Of a stretch of DNA of 64,000 nt, positions 55,645 through 64,000 are shown in pieces. The stretch is from Flavobacterium sinopsychrotolerans (GTDB lineage: Bacteria > Bacteroidota > Bacteroidia > Flavobacteriales > Flavobacteriaceae), in the NCBI RefSeq assembly GCF_900110375.1, contig NZ_FODN01000006.1, forward strand, positions 62,001 through 126,000, written 5' to 3'. Each line of letters starts with the position of its first letter. Positions within the stretch are counted from its first letter, which is position 1. Made by a program: the position numbers and the translations under genes. The notes beneath the pieces are model-generated. The model worked only from the letters and a program-made list of their open reading frames with translations. It was not told where the DNA came from and did no database searches.

Positions 55645-58337
55645 TGAAAGACGAAGAAGACGAAAACATATTACCACAAGGTCAAGAAGAAGAAAATACA
55701 GCTGGTGAAGATGCTTTTGAAGATATAATTTCTACAGGAGGGCAACATTTTTACGATAATCAAGAAGACGGAAAAGATACTATTACCAAAGTTACGGGAA
55801 TGTATAAAGACTGGTTTCTGGATTACGCTTCCTATGTAATTTTGGAACGTGCCGTTCCGGCGATTGAAGATGGTTTTAAACCGGTGCAACGTCGTATCAT
55901 GCACTCTTTGAAAGAATTAGATGACGGCCGTTATAATAAAGTTGCCAATGTTGTTGGACACACCATGCAGTATCATCCTCACGGAGATCAGAGTATTGGC
56001 GATGCGATGGTGCAAATTGGACAAAAAGAATTATTGATTGACTGTCAGGGAAACTGGGGGAATATCTTAACAGGCGATGGTGCTGCGGCTTCCCGTTACA
56101 TTGAAGCGCGTTTGTCTAAATTTGCTTTGGAGGTTATTTATAGTCCAAAAATTACTGATTGGGGTGTTTCTTACGATGGTCGTCGTGCAGAACCTAATAA
56201 TCTGCCTGTAAAATTTCCATTATTATTAGCTTCTGGAGCAGAAGGAATCGCTGTTGGTCTTTCCACGAAAGTGTTACCTCATAATTTCAATGAGTTAATT
56301 GATTCGTCGATAAAAATATTAAAGGGAAAACCATTTACCTTATACCCGGATTTCTTGACACAAGGTATTGCTGATGTGTCTAATTACAATGATGGATTGC
56401 GAGGTGGACGTGTACGTGTACGTGCCAAAATTGCACAGCTGGACAAGAATACCTTGGTGATTACCCAAATTCCGTTTTCGACTAATACGACGACTTTGAT
56501 TGACAGTATTTTGAAAGCGAATGATAAAGGTAAAATCAAAATCAAGAAAATTGAAGATAATACTGCCGCTGAGGTAGAGATCTTAATCCATCTTTTTCCG
56601 GGTGTTTCTCCAGATAAAACGATTGATGCATTGTTTGCTTTCACGGCTTGCGAAACTTCGGTAGCGCCTTTGGGCTGTGTGATTGAGGATAATAAACCCT
56701 TATTTATCGGGGTTTCCGCAATGTTGAAAATTTCAACCAACAGAACGGTCCAATTGCTAAAAAGTGAACTCGAAATTCAATTGAGTGAATTGGAAGAACA
56801 GTGGCATTTCCTATCTTTGGAACGTATTTTTATCGAAAACAAAATCTATCGCGATATTGAAGAAATGACGACCAGAGAAACGGTAATTAAAGCTGTTGAT
56901 GATGGTTTGAAACCACATACAAAACACTTAAAACGTGCTGTTACCGAAGAAGATATTCTACGTTTATTAGATATCCGAATCATGCGTATTTCCAAATTTG
57001 ACAGTAATAAAGCACAGGATAAAATCGAATCGTTGGAAGGTGACATCGAACAAGTAAAACACAATTTAGAACATCTGATTGATTTTGCTATTGCTTATTT
57101 TACCAAATTAAAAGAGAAGTACGGAAAAGGGCGGGAACGTCAAACAGAGCTTCGTGTTTTTGATGATATCGAAGCGACGAAAGTAGTTTTAAGAAATACT
57201 AAATTATACGTCAATAAAGAAGAAGGTTTCGTTGGAACAAGCCTGAAGAAAGACGAATACGTTACGGATTGTTCTGATATTGATGATGTAATTGTTTTTC
57301 TGCGTGACGGGAAAATGATGATTACCAAAGTAGACGCGAAAACTTTTGTGGGCAAAGATATTATTCACATTGCTATTTTTGACAAAAGCGACAAGCGTAC
57401 CATTTATAATATGATTTACCGTGATGGAAAATCTGGGCCTTCTTATATCAAACGATTCAATGTTTCAGGAGTTACCCGTGACAAAGCATACGATTTAACC
57501 AATGAAACTGCAGGTTCTCAAGTATTGTATTTTTCGTGTAATCCAAATGGCGAAGCAGAAGTGATTACTATTCTATTACGTCAAATTGGAACTGTCAAAA
57601 AACTGAAATTTGATATTGATTTTGCCAGTTTGGCGATAAAAGGGAGAAGTTCGAAAGGAAATTTGGTGACTAAATATCCAATCAAAAAAATAGAATTAAA
57701 AGAAAAAGGAATTTCAACTTTATTGCCAAGAAAAGTTTGGTTTGACGATACTGTTCAGCGATTAAACGTAGATGCAAGAGGAGAATTATTAGGAGAGTTC
57801 AGACCTAATGATAAAATTTTAGTCATATCGCAATCCGGAAAAATAAAAGTAATTACCCCTGAATTGTCTACGCATTTTGATGAGGATATGATAGTTTTAG
57901 AGAAATGGATACCTAAAAAACCAATTTCAGCCATCTATTATGATGGAGAAAAAGAACGTTATTATATCAAACGTTTTTTGGTGGAAACCGAAAACAAGGA
58001 AGAAAGCTTTATTACGGAGCATCCTAACTCACATCTTGAAATTGTATCTACAGATTATCGCCCTGTAGCCGAATTGGTTTTTACAAAAGTAAAAGGCGTT
58101 CAAAAAGAAAATATGACCGTGGATATAGAATCTTTTATCGCCTTGAAGGGATTTAAAGCTTTAGGAAATCAATTAACGACTGACAAATTGAAACAAGTAA
58201 ACTTGTTAGCGTCTTTGCCCTATGAAGTTCCGGTTGAGGTAATTCCGGAAGAACTAGAAGTAAAAGGCGAAACGGATGCTGATGATGCTAGTATTCAATT
58301 AGATGATGACGGTCAAATAACTTTAAGTTTAGAATAA
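55644..58337 (+). CDS. parC: DNA topoisomerase IV subunit A
   Basis: DNA-breaking subunit of topoisomerase IV. Start follows directly from the nuclease stop by a one-base overlap. An acidic N-terminal tail of about 45 residues precedes DYASYVILERAVPAIEDGFKPVQRRI. The active-site Tyr152 is in SRYIEARL. At the quinolone-contact loop the sequence is HPHGDQSIGD, so the Ser of GyrA/ParC that binds quinolones is Gln116. The C-terminal half has the beta-pinwheel repeats (for example VLRDGKMMITKV, KGRSSKGNLVTKYPIKK). 897 residues, typical for Bacteroidota. Acidic C-terminal tail of about 30 residues. Confidence 0.94.
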   Translation: MKDEEDENILPQGQEEENTAGEDAFEDIISTGGQHFYDNQEDGKDTITKVTGMYKDWFLDYASYVILERAVPAIEDGFKPVQRRIMHSLKELDDGRYNKVANVVGHTMQYHPHGDQSIGDAMVQIGQKELLIDCQGNWGNILTGDGAAASRYIEARLSKFALEVIYSPKITDWGVSYDGRRAEPNNLPVKFPLLLASGAEGIAVGLSTKVLPHNFNELIDSSIKILKGKPFTLYPDFLTQGIADVSNYNDGLRGGRVRVRAKIAQLDKNTLVITQIPFSTNTTTLIDSILKANDKGKIKIKKIEDNTAAEVEILIHLFPGVSPDKTIDALFAFTACETSVAPLGCVIEDNKPLFIGVSAMLKISTNRTVQLLKSELEIQLSELEEQWHFLSLERIFIENKIYRDIEEMTTRETVIKAVDDGLKPHTKHLKRAVTEEDILRLLDIRIMRISKFDSNKAQDKIESLEGDIEQVKHNLEHLIDFAIAYFTKLKEKYGKGRERQTELRVFDDIEATKVVLRNTKLYVNKEEGFVGTSLKKDEYVTDCSDIDDVIVFLRDGKMMITKVDAKTFVGKDIIHIAIFDKSDKRTIYNMIYRDGKSGPSYIKRFNVSGVTRDKAYDLTNETAGSQVLYFSCNPNGEAEVITILLRQIGTVKKLKFDIDFASLAIKGRSSKGNLVTKYPIKKIELKEKGISTLLPRKVWFDDTVQRLNVDARGELLGEFRPNDKILVISQSGKIKVITPELSTHFDEDMIVLEKWIPKKPISAIYYDGEKERYYIKRFLVETENKEESFITEHPNSHLEIVSTDYRPVAELVFTKVKGVQKENMTVDIESFIALKGFKALGNQLTTDKLKQVNLLASLPYEVPVEVIPEELEVKGETDADDASIQLDDDGQITLSLE

Positions 58338-58364
58338 AAAAAAGCGCTCAATGAGCGCTTTTTT
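58336..58364. terminator. Bidirectional terminator after parC
   Basis: Arms 58338-58349 and 58353-58364 pair: a GCGCTC core with A6/T6 outside and a three-base loop. It separates converging parC and terC. Confidence 0.8.
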
Positions 58365-58372
58365 ATGAAATA

Positions 58373-59146
58373 TTATTTCTTTTTCTTTCTCATTTTCATA
58401 TTCAGAAATTCTACAGCTAGAGAAAATGCTATGGCAAAATACAAATAGGCTTTTGGCACTGCACCTACAGTTTGTCCCACTAATACCGCTTCTGATAAGT
58501 GCATACTTTCTGTGATTAGCATAAAACCAATTAAAATCAAGAATGCTAAACCTAAGATCTGGATGGATGGATTATTGTTGACAAATGTTCCAACAGGAAC
58601 GGCAAACAACATCATCACACCTACTGAAATGACTACGGCCGTAACCATGATATACAAAGCGCCTTCCAGTCCGTTAGTCATTCCTACAGCGGTAAGAATA
58701 CTATCTACAGAGAAAATAAGGTCAATCAATAAAATCTGAAATATTACATTTCCAAATGATTTTGCTGCTGAAGTTTTTAAATCTTTTTCTTCTTCCCCTT
58801 TATGATCTACTTTTTCATGAATCTCTTTGGTGCTTTTATAAATAAGAAAAATACCTCCGCTCAATAGTATTAAAGCTTGACCGTTAAAATGAGCAGTAAA
58901 CCACCCCCAATCAAGACTAAAAAGAGGTTCTTTCATTTTGATCAGTAACGTGATTCCAAAAAGTAAAGCAATACGCATGAACATAGCTAAAAACAAACCA
59001 ATTTGAGTTGCTTTTTTACGTTTCTCTGGCGGTAGCTTTCCAGTAACTATCGATATGAAAATGATATTGTCAATTCCTAAGATAATTTCAAGAAAAGTCA
59101 ATGTTAACAGTGCCACCCAAGCATCGGGATTTAAAAATACTTCCAT
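58373..59146 (-). CDS. terC: TerC-family membrane protein
   Basis: Inner-membrane protein of the TerC family (tellurium resistance/metal-ion handling in relatives). Seven or so hydrophobic segments, with LEIILGIDNIIFISI near residue 20 and LIDLIFSVDSILTA near 140; these two Asp-containing motifs are the family hallmark and likely bind metal within the membrane. A charged, Lys/Glu-rich loop at about 107-127 faces the cytoplasm, and the C-terminus ends in a Lys-rich tail. Four-gene run with the lipoprotein, pentapeptide and DUF6095 genes upstream on the same strand. Confidence 0.9.
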   Translation of the reverse strand: MEVFLNPDAWVALLTLTFLEIILGIDNIIFISIVTGKLPPEKRKKATQIGLFLAMFMRIALLFGITLLIKMKEPLFSLDWGWFTAHFNGQALILLSGGIFLIYKSTKEIHEKVDHKGEEEKDLKTSAAKSFGNVIFQILLIDLIFSVDSILTAVGMTNGLEGALYIMVTAVVISVGVMMLFAVPVGTFVNNNPSIQILGLAFLILIGFMLITESMHLSEAVLVGQTVGAVPKAYLYFAIAFSLAVEFLNMKMRKKKK

Positions 59147-59171
59147 TTTATTTAATTATAAATTATAATAC

Positions 59172-59546
59172 TTAATTGGCAATCTTTGTAACAGTTCCTC
59201 TTTGTTTTGCATCAGTGCCAACCATACCAAACTCAAAGGTATATGAATTTTTTGAGGTTGTCAAAATTTTCATACCAATAGCTTTCTCTTCGGCCATGTT
59301 TTTTGGATGTAATTTCAGCAAAACATATTCACAATCGTTTACCCATCGTATCGATGCGGTATCAGTCTTTCCTTCAAAAGTTTCAATTTCAATACTATCG
59401 TTGCGTTCAAAAACGGTAGTTTTCTTGATCCCGTCAACTTCATATTCAAATTTGAATTTACCGGTTTTAAAATCCTTGCAATTGCGCTCCGCATCATAGC
59501 ATGACAGTAGCAGTAGTAGTGGGAGGAGGAATATTATTTTTTTCAT
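59172..59546 (-). CDS. Small lipoprotein of unknown function
   Basis: A 124-residue lipoprotein; leader 1-16 ends LLLSCYDAE. Mature part is compact and beta-rich with a Glu-rich stretch (VFERNDSIEIETFEGKTDTASIRW) and two further Cys. I recall similar flavobacterial proteins wrongly labelled as topoisomerase IV, perhaps because of the neighbouring parC; nothing here supports enzymatic function. It ends 26 bases before terC and follows the pentapeptide protein by 83 bases. Confidence 0.7.
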   Translation of the reverse strand: MKKIIFLLPLLLLLSCYDAERNCKDFKTGKFKFEYEVDGIKKTTVFERNDSIEIETFEGKTDTASIRWVNDCEYVLLKLHPKNMAEEKAIGMKILTTSKNSYTFEFGMVGTDAKQRGTVTKIAN

Positions 59547-59629
59547 TAGTCAGGGGTTTGTTTTTTTAATTTTTATAAAGGTTATTAAGGTTGCTTTCTT
59601 AATCGAAGGCTTGTGGACTAGAAATCTAA

Positions 59630-60202
59630 TTACACAATTTTAATATCGTATTTGTCCAGAAGACCAATAATTCCTTGTGTCGAAAATTTTGCTTTTTTCA
59701 TAGGATTGAATTCGGGATCAATTTTAAAATCGGTTGCTTTTGAAAAATCGGCTCCAGCTAATTGCGTATTATTAAAAATAGCACCGTCTAAATTACTGTT
59801 GTCAAAAACGGAACTCGTAAGATTGGTCCCAACAAAACTTACTTCTCTTAACGAACAGGAATTGAATTTTGTCTTTGGCATTTTTTTATTGGCAAACGAG
59901 GAATAATCCAAAACACATTCTTGAAAACTGACATTAAACAAGAAATCATCACATTCCTCAAATTGAATCCCCAGCAATTTGCAATTTTTAAATTTCACTC
60001 CTTTTAAGCTTGCTCCTGATAATTTGGTCATGGCCAAATTACAATCAATAAATTCGCAATCCATGAAGCTACTATAGGAGAAATCACTATTTGATAAATC
60101 ACAGTTTTTAAAAACGCAATCCTCAAATTCTCGATTGTTTACTTTTTTATCGACGTAAATGATTTTTTCAAATGTTTTTTGAACGTGAATTAGGTTTTCC
60201 AT
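59630..60202 (-). CDS. Qnr-like pentapeptide-repeat protein
   Basis: A 190-residue right-handed beta-helix protein made of A(D/N)LxX-type pentapeptides: FEDCVFKNCDLSNSDF, FMDCEF, LSGASLKGVKFKNC and so on to AGADFSKATDF. Around residues 90-110 the regular repeat is broken by a loop (SSFANKKMPKTKFNSC) and the C-terminus has a short non-repeat tail (GIIGLLDKYDIKIV), both arranged as in Qnr proteins, which mimic DNA and protect gyrase and topoisomerase IV from quinolones. No Qnr-specific biochemistry can be read. Overlaps the DUF6095 stop by one base (TAATG), so the two are coupled. Confidence 0.85.
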   Translation of the reverse strand: MENLIHVQKTFEKIIYVDKKVNNREFEDCVFKNCDLSNSDFSYSSFMDCEFIDCNLAMTKLSGASLKGVKFKNCKLLGIQFEECDDFLFNVSFQECVLDYSSFANKKMPKTKFNSCSLREVSFVGTNLTSSVFDNSNLDGAIFNNTQLAGADFSKATDFKIDPEFNPMKKAKFSTQGIIGLLDKYDIKIV

Positions 60203-60423
60203 TAGTCGTTAAATAAGCTTTTCATAATTGTTTTTAACCCCAAGAACATCAAATACATTGCAGCGATACAAGTAATAATTCCTACCGCCAAAACTAAATA
60301 ATGCCATATATTTTGCTTATTCATAAACGCATTATGAATCAAGGCAGGACCAATAAATAACAAAGGCAAAGCACCTGCTAAATATTTGATTCCTTTAGAT
60401 AAAACTTCTTTGTTAGTTGCCAT
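60202..60423 (-). CDS. DUF6095-like small membrane protein
   Basis: A 73-residue protein with two membrane helices, at about residues 13-30 and 41-64, and Lys residues at the start (NKEVLSKGIKYLAGALPLLF). Matches the small family I recall as DUF6095. Its stop overlaps the start of the pentapeptide gene by one base, and it follows murQ by 73 bases on the same strand. Confidence 0.7.
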   Translation of the reverse strand: MATNKEVLSKGIKYLAGALPLLFIGPALIHNAFMNKQNIWHYLVLAVGIITCIAAMYLMFLGLKTIMKSLFND

Positions 60424-60496
60424 TGTTTTGTTTAAAGTTTAAGATTCGGCATTTGTCGATGTACTCAAAAACGTTTGCCTGTATTCTGAAATCTGT

Positions 60497-61312
60497 TTAT
60501 TGAGCTGTAAAATTATCAACAGCTTTCCTTACACTTCCATGCTTTTTTAATAAGTCAGCGGCTTGTTCATAAGAAACGGGAACTTCTCCCATAATCATTT
60601 TCACGCCACGATCAACAAGTTTGCTATTACTTAATTGCATATCGACCATTTTATTACCTTTCACTTTTCCCAGTTGAATCATCGTTGCGGTTGAGATCAT
60701 ATTGAGTACCAGTTTCTGAGCTGTTCCGGCTTTCATGCGGGAACTTCCCGTTACAAATTCAGGTCCTACAACTATTTCAATAGGAAATTTTGCCGTTTGC
60801 GAAAGCGGGCTTCCTGCATTACAAGAAATACTTCCTGTGGTAATATTATTTTCGTTACAAGCTTCTAATCCTCCAATAACATAAGGTGTCGTTCCTGAAG
60901 CTGCAATCCCGACGACGATATCATTTTCATTTATATCGAACGCTTTCAAGTCTATCCAGGCTTGTGTTGCGTTGTCCTCGGCATTTTCTACGGCTTTGCG
61001 AATGGCGGTATCCCCACCTGCAATAATGCCAATTACTAAATCGAAAGGAACGCCAAAGGTTGGCGGACATTCCGACGCATCTAGTATTCCAATACGTCCT
61101 GAAGTTCCTGCGCCAATGTAGAATAATCGTCCGCCTAGTTTCATTTTTGCAACTATTTCAGTCACCAATAGTTCTATTTGCGGCAAAGCTTTTTCTACGG
61201 CAAGTGGAACGGTTTTGTCTTCCTGATTGATATTAGAAAGCAATTCTTGTACTGACATTTTTTCTAAATGTTCGTATTTTGAAGGTTGTTCGGTGATTTT
61301 TGTGAAGGTCAT
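60497..61312 (-). CDS. murQ: N-acetylmuramic acid 6-phosphate etherase
   Basis: Cytoplasmic enzyme splitting N-acetylmuramic acid 6-phosphate into GlcNAc 6-phosphate and lactate during cell-wall recycling. SIS-type sugar-phosphate site: YIGAGTSGRIGILDASECPPTFG (positions about 64-86), then GIAASGTTPYVIGGL, EVVVGPEF-like EIVVGPEFVTGSSRMKAGTAQK, and the acidic catalytic region. 271 residues; family members are about 300. Single-copy, with its own -7 box, upstream of the DUF6095 gene. Confidence 0.94.
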   Translation of the reverse strand: MTFTKITEQPSKYEHLEKMSVQELLSNINQEDKTVPLAVEKALPQIELLVTEIVAKMKLGGRLFYIGAGTSGRIGILDASECPPTFGVPFDLVIGIIAGGDTAIRKAVENAEDNATQAWIDLKAFDINENDIVVGIAASGTTPYVIGGLEACNENNITTGSISCNAGSPLSQTAKFPIEIVVGPEFVTGSSRMKAGTAQKLVLNMISTATMIQLGKVKGNKMVDMQLSNSKLVDRGVKMIMGEVPVSYEQAADLLKKHGSVRKAVDNFTAQ

Positions 61313-61334
61313 TTTTAGTATAATTGGACAGCTC

Positions 61335-61342
61335 CAAAATTA
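61335..61342 (-). promoter_or_regulatory. Candidate -7 box of murQ
   Basis: Minus-strand TAATTTTG, 23 bases before the Met at 61312. No TTG partner at the right distance. Confidence 0.4.
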
Positions 61343-61473
61343 ACCTTTTTTATCACAATCTCGAAATTTTCTATTTTTAGTTTCAGGTTTTAGAAGTTTC
61401 AGGTTTCGTTAGTTTTATACAGATGGAGTAATTTTTCCAGTTTTAATTTCTTATCCAGCGAAAGGATTTCAAA

Positions 61474-61505
61474 TTGTTGTCACGTGAACTAAAATACTAT
61501 ATTTG
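61474..61505 (+). promoter_or_regulatory. Candidate promoter of the AraC-type regulator gene
   Basis: TTG at 61474-61476 and 61477-61479, then TATATTTG at 61498-61505, giving a spacer of 21 or 18 bases. Good consensus match, 18 bases before the Met at 61524. Confidence 0.5.
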
Positions 61506-61523
61506 TTAAATATTAAAAGATAA

Positions 61524-62666
61524 ATGGATAGATTAAGCTTACTGCAGGGAATTGGCAGCATCTCAGTTTTTGTTTCTTTATTGCTTGCGTTTTTTTTATT
61601 AACGGTTAAAACCGAAAATAAATTGGCCAACCGTCTATTTGCCTGGTTTTTTATTTTCTCTGCTATCGATCTTAGCGGATTTTTTATTGACGCGGGTACT
61701 CGTAATGAGTTAAATTTAGAGATTTTTAGATCTACGGCCTGTTTGTTTGGAATGCCTTTATTTTATCTTTTTGTACTGGCAGTCTGTTATTCTGATTTTA
61801 GATTAAAGTGGAAGCATTTAGTGCATTTGCTTCCTTTTTTATTGATTAATTTGGTTTTTATTCCAAGGATTTATCTTAGCACAAACATAGATAAAGATAG
61901 TTTTGCTGCAACGCTCAATCAAATGCCAGAGATATACCTGATTCAGATTTTAATTGAATTTCAATATGTATTTTATATCGTCAGCGTATTTTTGATTTTG
62001 AAAAAGTATAGAGAAATCTATTTAGAAAATTACGCTGATTCGAGTACTGCGACTTATAAATGGCTTTTTCAGATAACCTGTGTTTTTCTTATCGCACATT
62101 CTATTGTGGCATTAAAAAATGTATTGCGTTATAGCGGTTTCAGAGAGATATTTCTTTGGACAAATGTACTTGTAGGGGCTATTGCTTTGCTTATAACATG
62201 TTGGTTTATCATGAAAGCGCTCAATCATCCCGAACTTTTTAGAGGTGTTAATTCTAAATTACAATTGGCAAAAGATATTTTGCCTGCAGTAGAAGAAAAA
62301 ACTGAATCTAAAGATGTTCAAGATGATGCTATTTCCAGTCAAATTTCGACATTGAAACAATATATGGCAGAGAAAGAGCCTTTTCTTGATCCGTCACTTA
62401 CCATTCAGGAGCTTGCCAATCAAATTGATATTCCGGTTCGAGAGTTATCAGTTTTAATTAATCATCATATGGACCAGCACTTTTTTGATTTTGTCAATGA
62501 ATATCGTATTCAAAAAGCGATGGGTATTTTGAAAGATCAGTCTAGAAGTCAGCTTACCGTTCTTGAAATTTTATACGAAGTTGGTTTTAACTCCAAATCT
62601 TCTTTTAATACCTCTTTTAAAAAACACACTAATTTGACGCCTACAGCTTATAGAAACACCTTATAA
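61524..62666 (+). CDS. Membrane AraC-family transcriptional regulator
   Basis: Seven or so membrane helices over residues about 8-225 (LLQGIGSISVFVSLLLAFFLL and so on), then a cytoplasmic linker and a C-terminal AraC DNA-binding domain at about 270-378: LTIQELANQIDIPVRELSVLINHHM for the first helix-turn-helix and VLEILYEVGFNSKSSFNTSFKKHTNLTPTAYR for the second. A one-component sensor regulator. It precedes the barrel receptor gene at 62823 and is separated from it by a terminator, so it may control that gene in trans; this is inference from position. Confidence 0.88.
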   Translation: MDRLSLLQGIGSISVFVSLLLAFFLLTVKTENKLANRLFAWFFIFSAIDLSGFFIDAGTRNELNLEIFRSTACLFGMPLFYLFVLAVCYSDFRLKWKHLVHLLPFLLINLVFIPRIYLSTNIDKDSFAATLNQMPEIYLIQILIEFQYVFYIVSVFLILKKYREIYLENYADSSTATYKWLFQITCVFLIAHSIVALKNVLRYSGFREIFLWTNVLVGAIALLITCWFIMKALNHPELFRGVNSKLQLAKDILPAVEEKTESKDVQDDAISSQISTLKQYMAEKEPFLDPSLTIQELANQIDIPVRELSVLINHHMDQHFFDFVNEYRIQKAMGILKDQSRSQLTVLEILYEVGFNSKSSFNTSFKKHTNLTPTAYRNTL

Positions 62667-62702
62667 TAAGTGGTTTGTAAAAAGTCGAACTTCATACTTG
62701 AT

Positions 62703-62748
62703 AAAGTCGAACTGATTTTCTGAATAGAAATTGGTTCGACTTTTTTTT
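62703..62748 (+). terminator. Terminator of the AraC-type regulator gene
   Basis: Arm 62703-62712 (AAAGTCGAAC) pairs with 62734-62743 over 10 bp; T8 follows. A second copy of the left arm lies at 62681-62690, so an alternative longer stem is also possible. Confidence 0.65.
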
Positions 62749-62822
62749 GTCGGTCGAATTCTGAAAATTTCTAAGGCAACTTTGCTTCAAATTAATCGAA
62801 ACAAGTTTTAAAATTAGAAATC

Positions 62823-64000
62823 ATGAAAAAAGTAAATCTCCTTGCCTTTTTATTATTGCCTTTATTTTGTTTAGCACAAGAATCATTTAAATTAAAAGGA
62901 AAAATAGTAAGCGAAACAATTCCATTAGAATGGGCAGATGTTTCGATATCGAATTCAGAAGGAAAAATTATAGATGGTTCAACCTCTAAACAAGATGGTA
63001 GTTTCGAAATCAACATTAAAAAAGGATCTTATAAAATTGGAATCACCCTTTTAGAATTTACAGATTATGAAAAAGAGTTTGCAATAGAAAGTGATCTGGA
63101 TTTAGGAACAATCATTTTAAAAGAAAGCGCAACCAATTTAAAAGAGGTTATAATTCAATCTAAAAAGAAAACAATCGAGCAGAAAACGGATCGATTGGTT
63201 TATAATCTTGAAAACAATGTTACAACAGTTGGCGGAGACGCTTTAAGTGCCATTAATTCGGCTCCCGGAGTTGTCGTTCAGAATAACACAATTAATATAT
63301 TAGGAAAAGGAACATCCCGTGTTATGATAGATGGACGAATGATTGAATTAGTAGGTGAGGAACTGAATAATTTTCTGAAATCAATTTCGGCTAGTGATAT
63401 TAAAAATATTGAAATTATCAGCAATCCGCCAGCAAAATATGATGCCGAAGGAACTGGTGGATTGATTAATATTATTATGAAAAAAGGAGTTCGTGATTCC
63501 TGGAAAAACACGACTACAGTTTCTTATGATCAAAATAAATATAGTATTTATACTTTAAGAGATAACTTTTTTTACAATAAAAACAAGTTTAGATTTTCTG
63601 CCAGCATTAATGCAAAAACAGGTTATTTGAATGCTACAGATGATTTAAAAATGTATTTTCCTGATGGACTTTCGCACATGAAAAGTGCAACAAAGGTAAA
63701 AACTGAAAATCTTTCTGGTAAATTGGCTTTAGATTATGATCTTTCAGAACGTACGACTATTGGATTTCAATATTTAAACGATAGAAATAACCCTGATTTT
63801 AAATCGGATATTAGAATTGAGGATTACAATAATCAAAATGGATTGGATAATGTAACACTGAACAACAGCTTCACTGATAAAGGATCAAAAAATCAAACGT
63901 ATAATGCGCATTTGATTACCAAACTAGATTCCTTAAAAAGGAAATTATCTTTTGATGTGGACTATTTCAATTACAGTTCAAAATTCGATAGAAATTTTGT
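62823..64000 (+). CDS. Outer-membrane beta-barrel/TonB-receptor-like protein (3' end outside window)
   Basis: 392 codons are visible from the ATG at 62823 and the frame stays open to the window end. Signal peptide 1-19 (ends FCLAQES). A carboxypeptidase-regulatory-like domain spans about 20-110 (LKGKIVSETIPLEWADVSI), then a plug-like region with GGDALSAINSAPGVVVQ, IDGRMIEL and NPPAKYDAEGTGGLINIIMKK, and barrel strands after that. This is the form of the flavobacterial outer-membrane beta-barrel receptors that accompany AraC-type regulators. Substrate unknown. True length cannot be judged here. Confidence 0.85.
   Translation, partial: MKKVNLLAFLLLPLFCLAQESFKLKGKIVSETIPLEWADVSISNSEGKIIDGSTSKQDGSFEINIKKGSYKIGITLLEFTDYEKEFAIESDLDLGTIILKESATNLKEVIIQSKKKTIEQKTDRLVYNLENNVTTVGGDALSAINSAPGVVVQNNTINILGKGTSRVMIDGRMIELVGEELNNFLKSISASDIKNIEIISNPPAKYDAEGTGGLINIIMKKGVRDSWKNTTTVSYDQNKYSIYTLRDNFFYNKNKFRFSASINAKTGYLNATDDLKMYFPDGLSHMKSATKVKTENLSGKLALDYDLSERTTIGFQYLNDRNNPDFKSDIRIEDYNNQNGLDNVTLNNSFTDKGSKNQTYNAHLITKLDSLKRKLSFDVDYFNYSSKFDRNF

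Noticed and set aside
59172-59546. Naming the small lipoprotein a DNA topoisomerase IV subunit
   Set aside because: It is 124 residues with a lipoprotein leader and shares no motif with ParC or ParE.

Overview
The window is a low-GC bacterial chromosome segment from the Bacteroidota, most likely Flavobacterium or a close relative. This rests on the SusC/SusD pair, lipoproteins with short leaders ending in Cys, many genes with a lone -7 box of the form TAnnTTTG, and family-typical products (TIGR02757 protein, BatA-type protein, serA/serC next to an acyl-CoA reductase and a ferredoxin, DUF6095/DUF6146/DUF6787-like small proteins). I see no rRNA, tRNA, CRISPR, insertion sequence or prophage. Taxonomy is inferred from gene content only.

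Layout. 1-2740: end of a surface-polysaccharide locus (glycosyltransferase cut by the window edge, then a flippase). 2930-6035: a small membrane protein and uvrA. 6222-20284: a polysaccharide utilization locus for a beta-1,3-glucan, probably laminarin. It holds a membrane-anchored one-component regulator, SusC, SusD, a PKD lipoprotein with a duplicated C-terminal module, a GH16 lipoprotein, a GH3 lipoprotein and a second secreted GH16. Together these would bind and cut the glucan at the surface, import oligosaccharides and trim them to glucose. 20620-21401: an ECF sigma factor with a tiny partner gene. 21512-31398: housekeeping genes (endonuclease III, peroxiredoxin, an uncharacterised 486-residue protein, a metallo-beta-lactamase-fold hydrolase, an esterase, a dihydroorotase homologue without its metal ligands, a BatA-type protein, a lactonase).

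31459-39293: a DEAD-box helicase, then a tight five-gene minus-strand operon (HEAT-repeat membrane protein, family 2 polysaccharide synthase, YaiO-type TPR/beta-barrel protein, DUF4838 protein, lone response regulator). It has the parts of a synthase-dependent exopolysaccharide export machine and is my best candidate for an undescribed system. 39365-50285: TIGR02757 protein, LolD-like ATPase, exported MsrA, small membrane proteins, serA, serC, acyl-CoA reductase, dicluster ferredoxin and a TonB-dependent receptor.

50586-61312: ychF, a flavin reductase, then parE and parC with a YhcG-family nuclease gene between them, translationally coupled to parC. Downstream on the other strand lie terC, a lipoprotein, a Qnr-like pentapeptide-repeat protein, a DUF6095 protein and murQ. 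61524-64000: a membrane AraC-type regulator and the start of an outer-membrane beta-barrel receptor that runs off the window. Strong hairpin terminators sit at many gene ends, especially between convergent genes.
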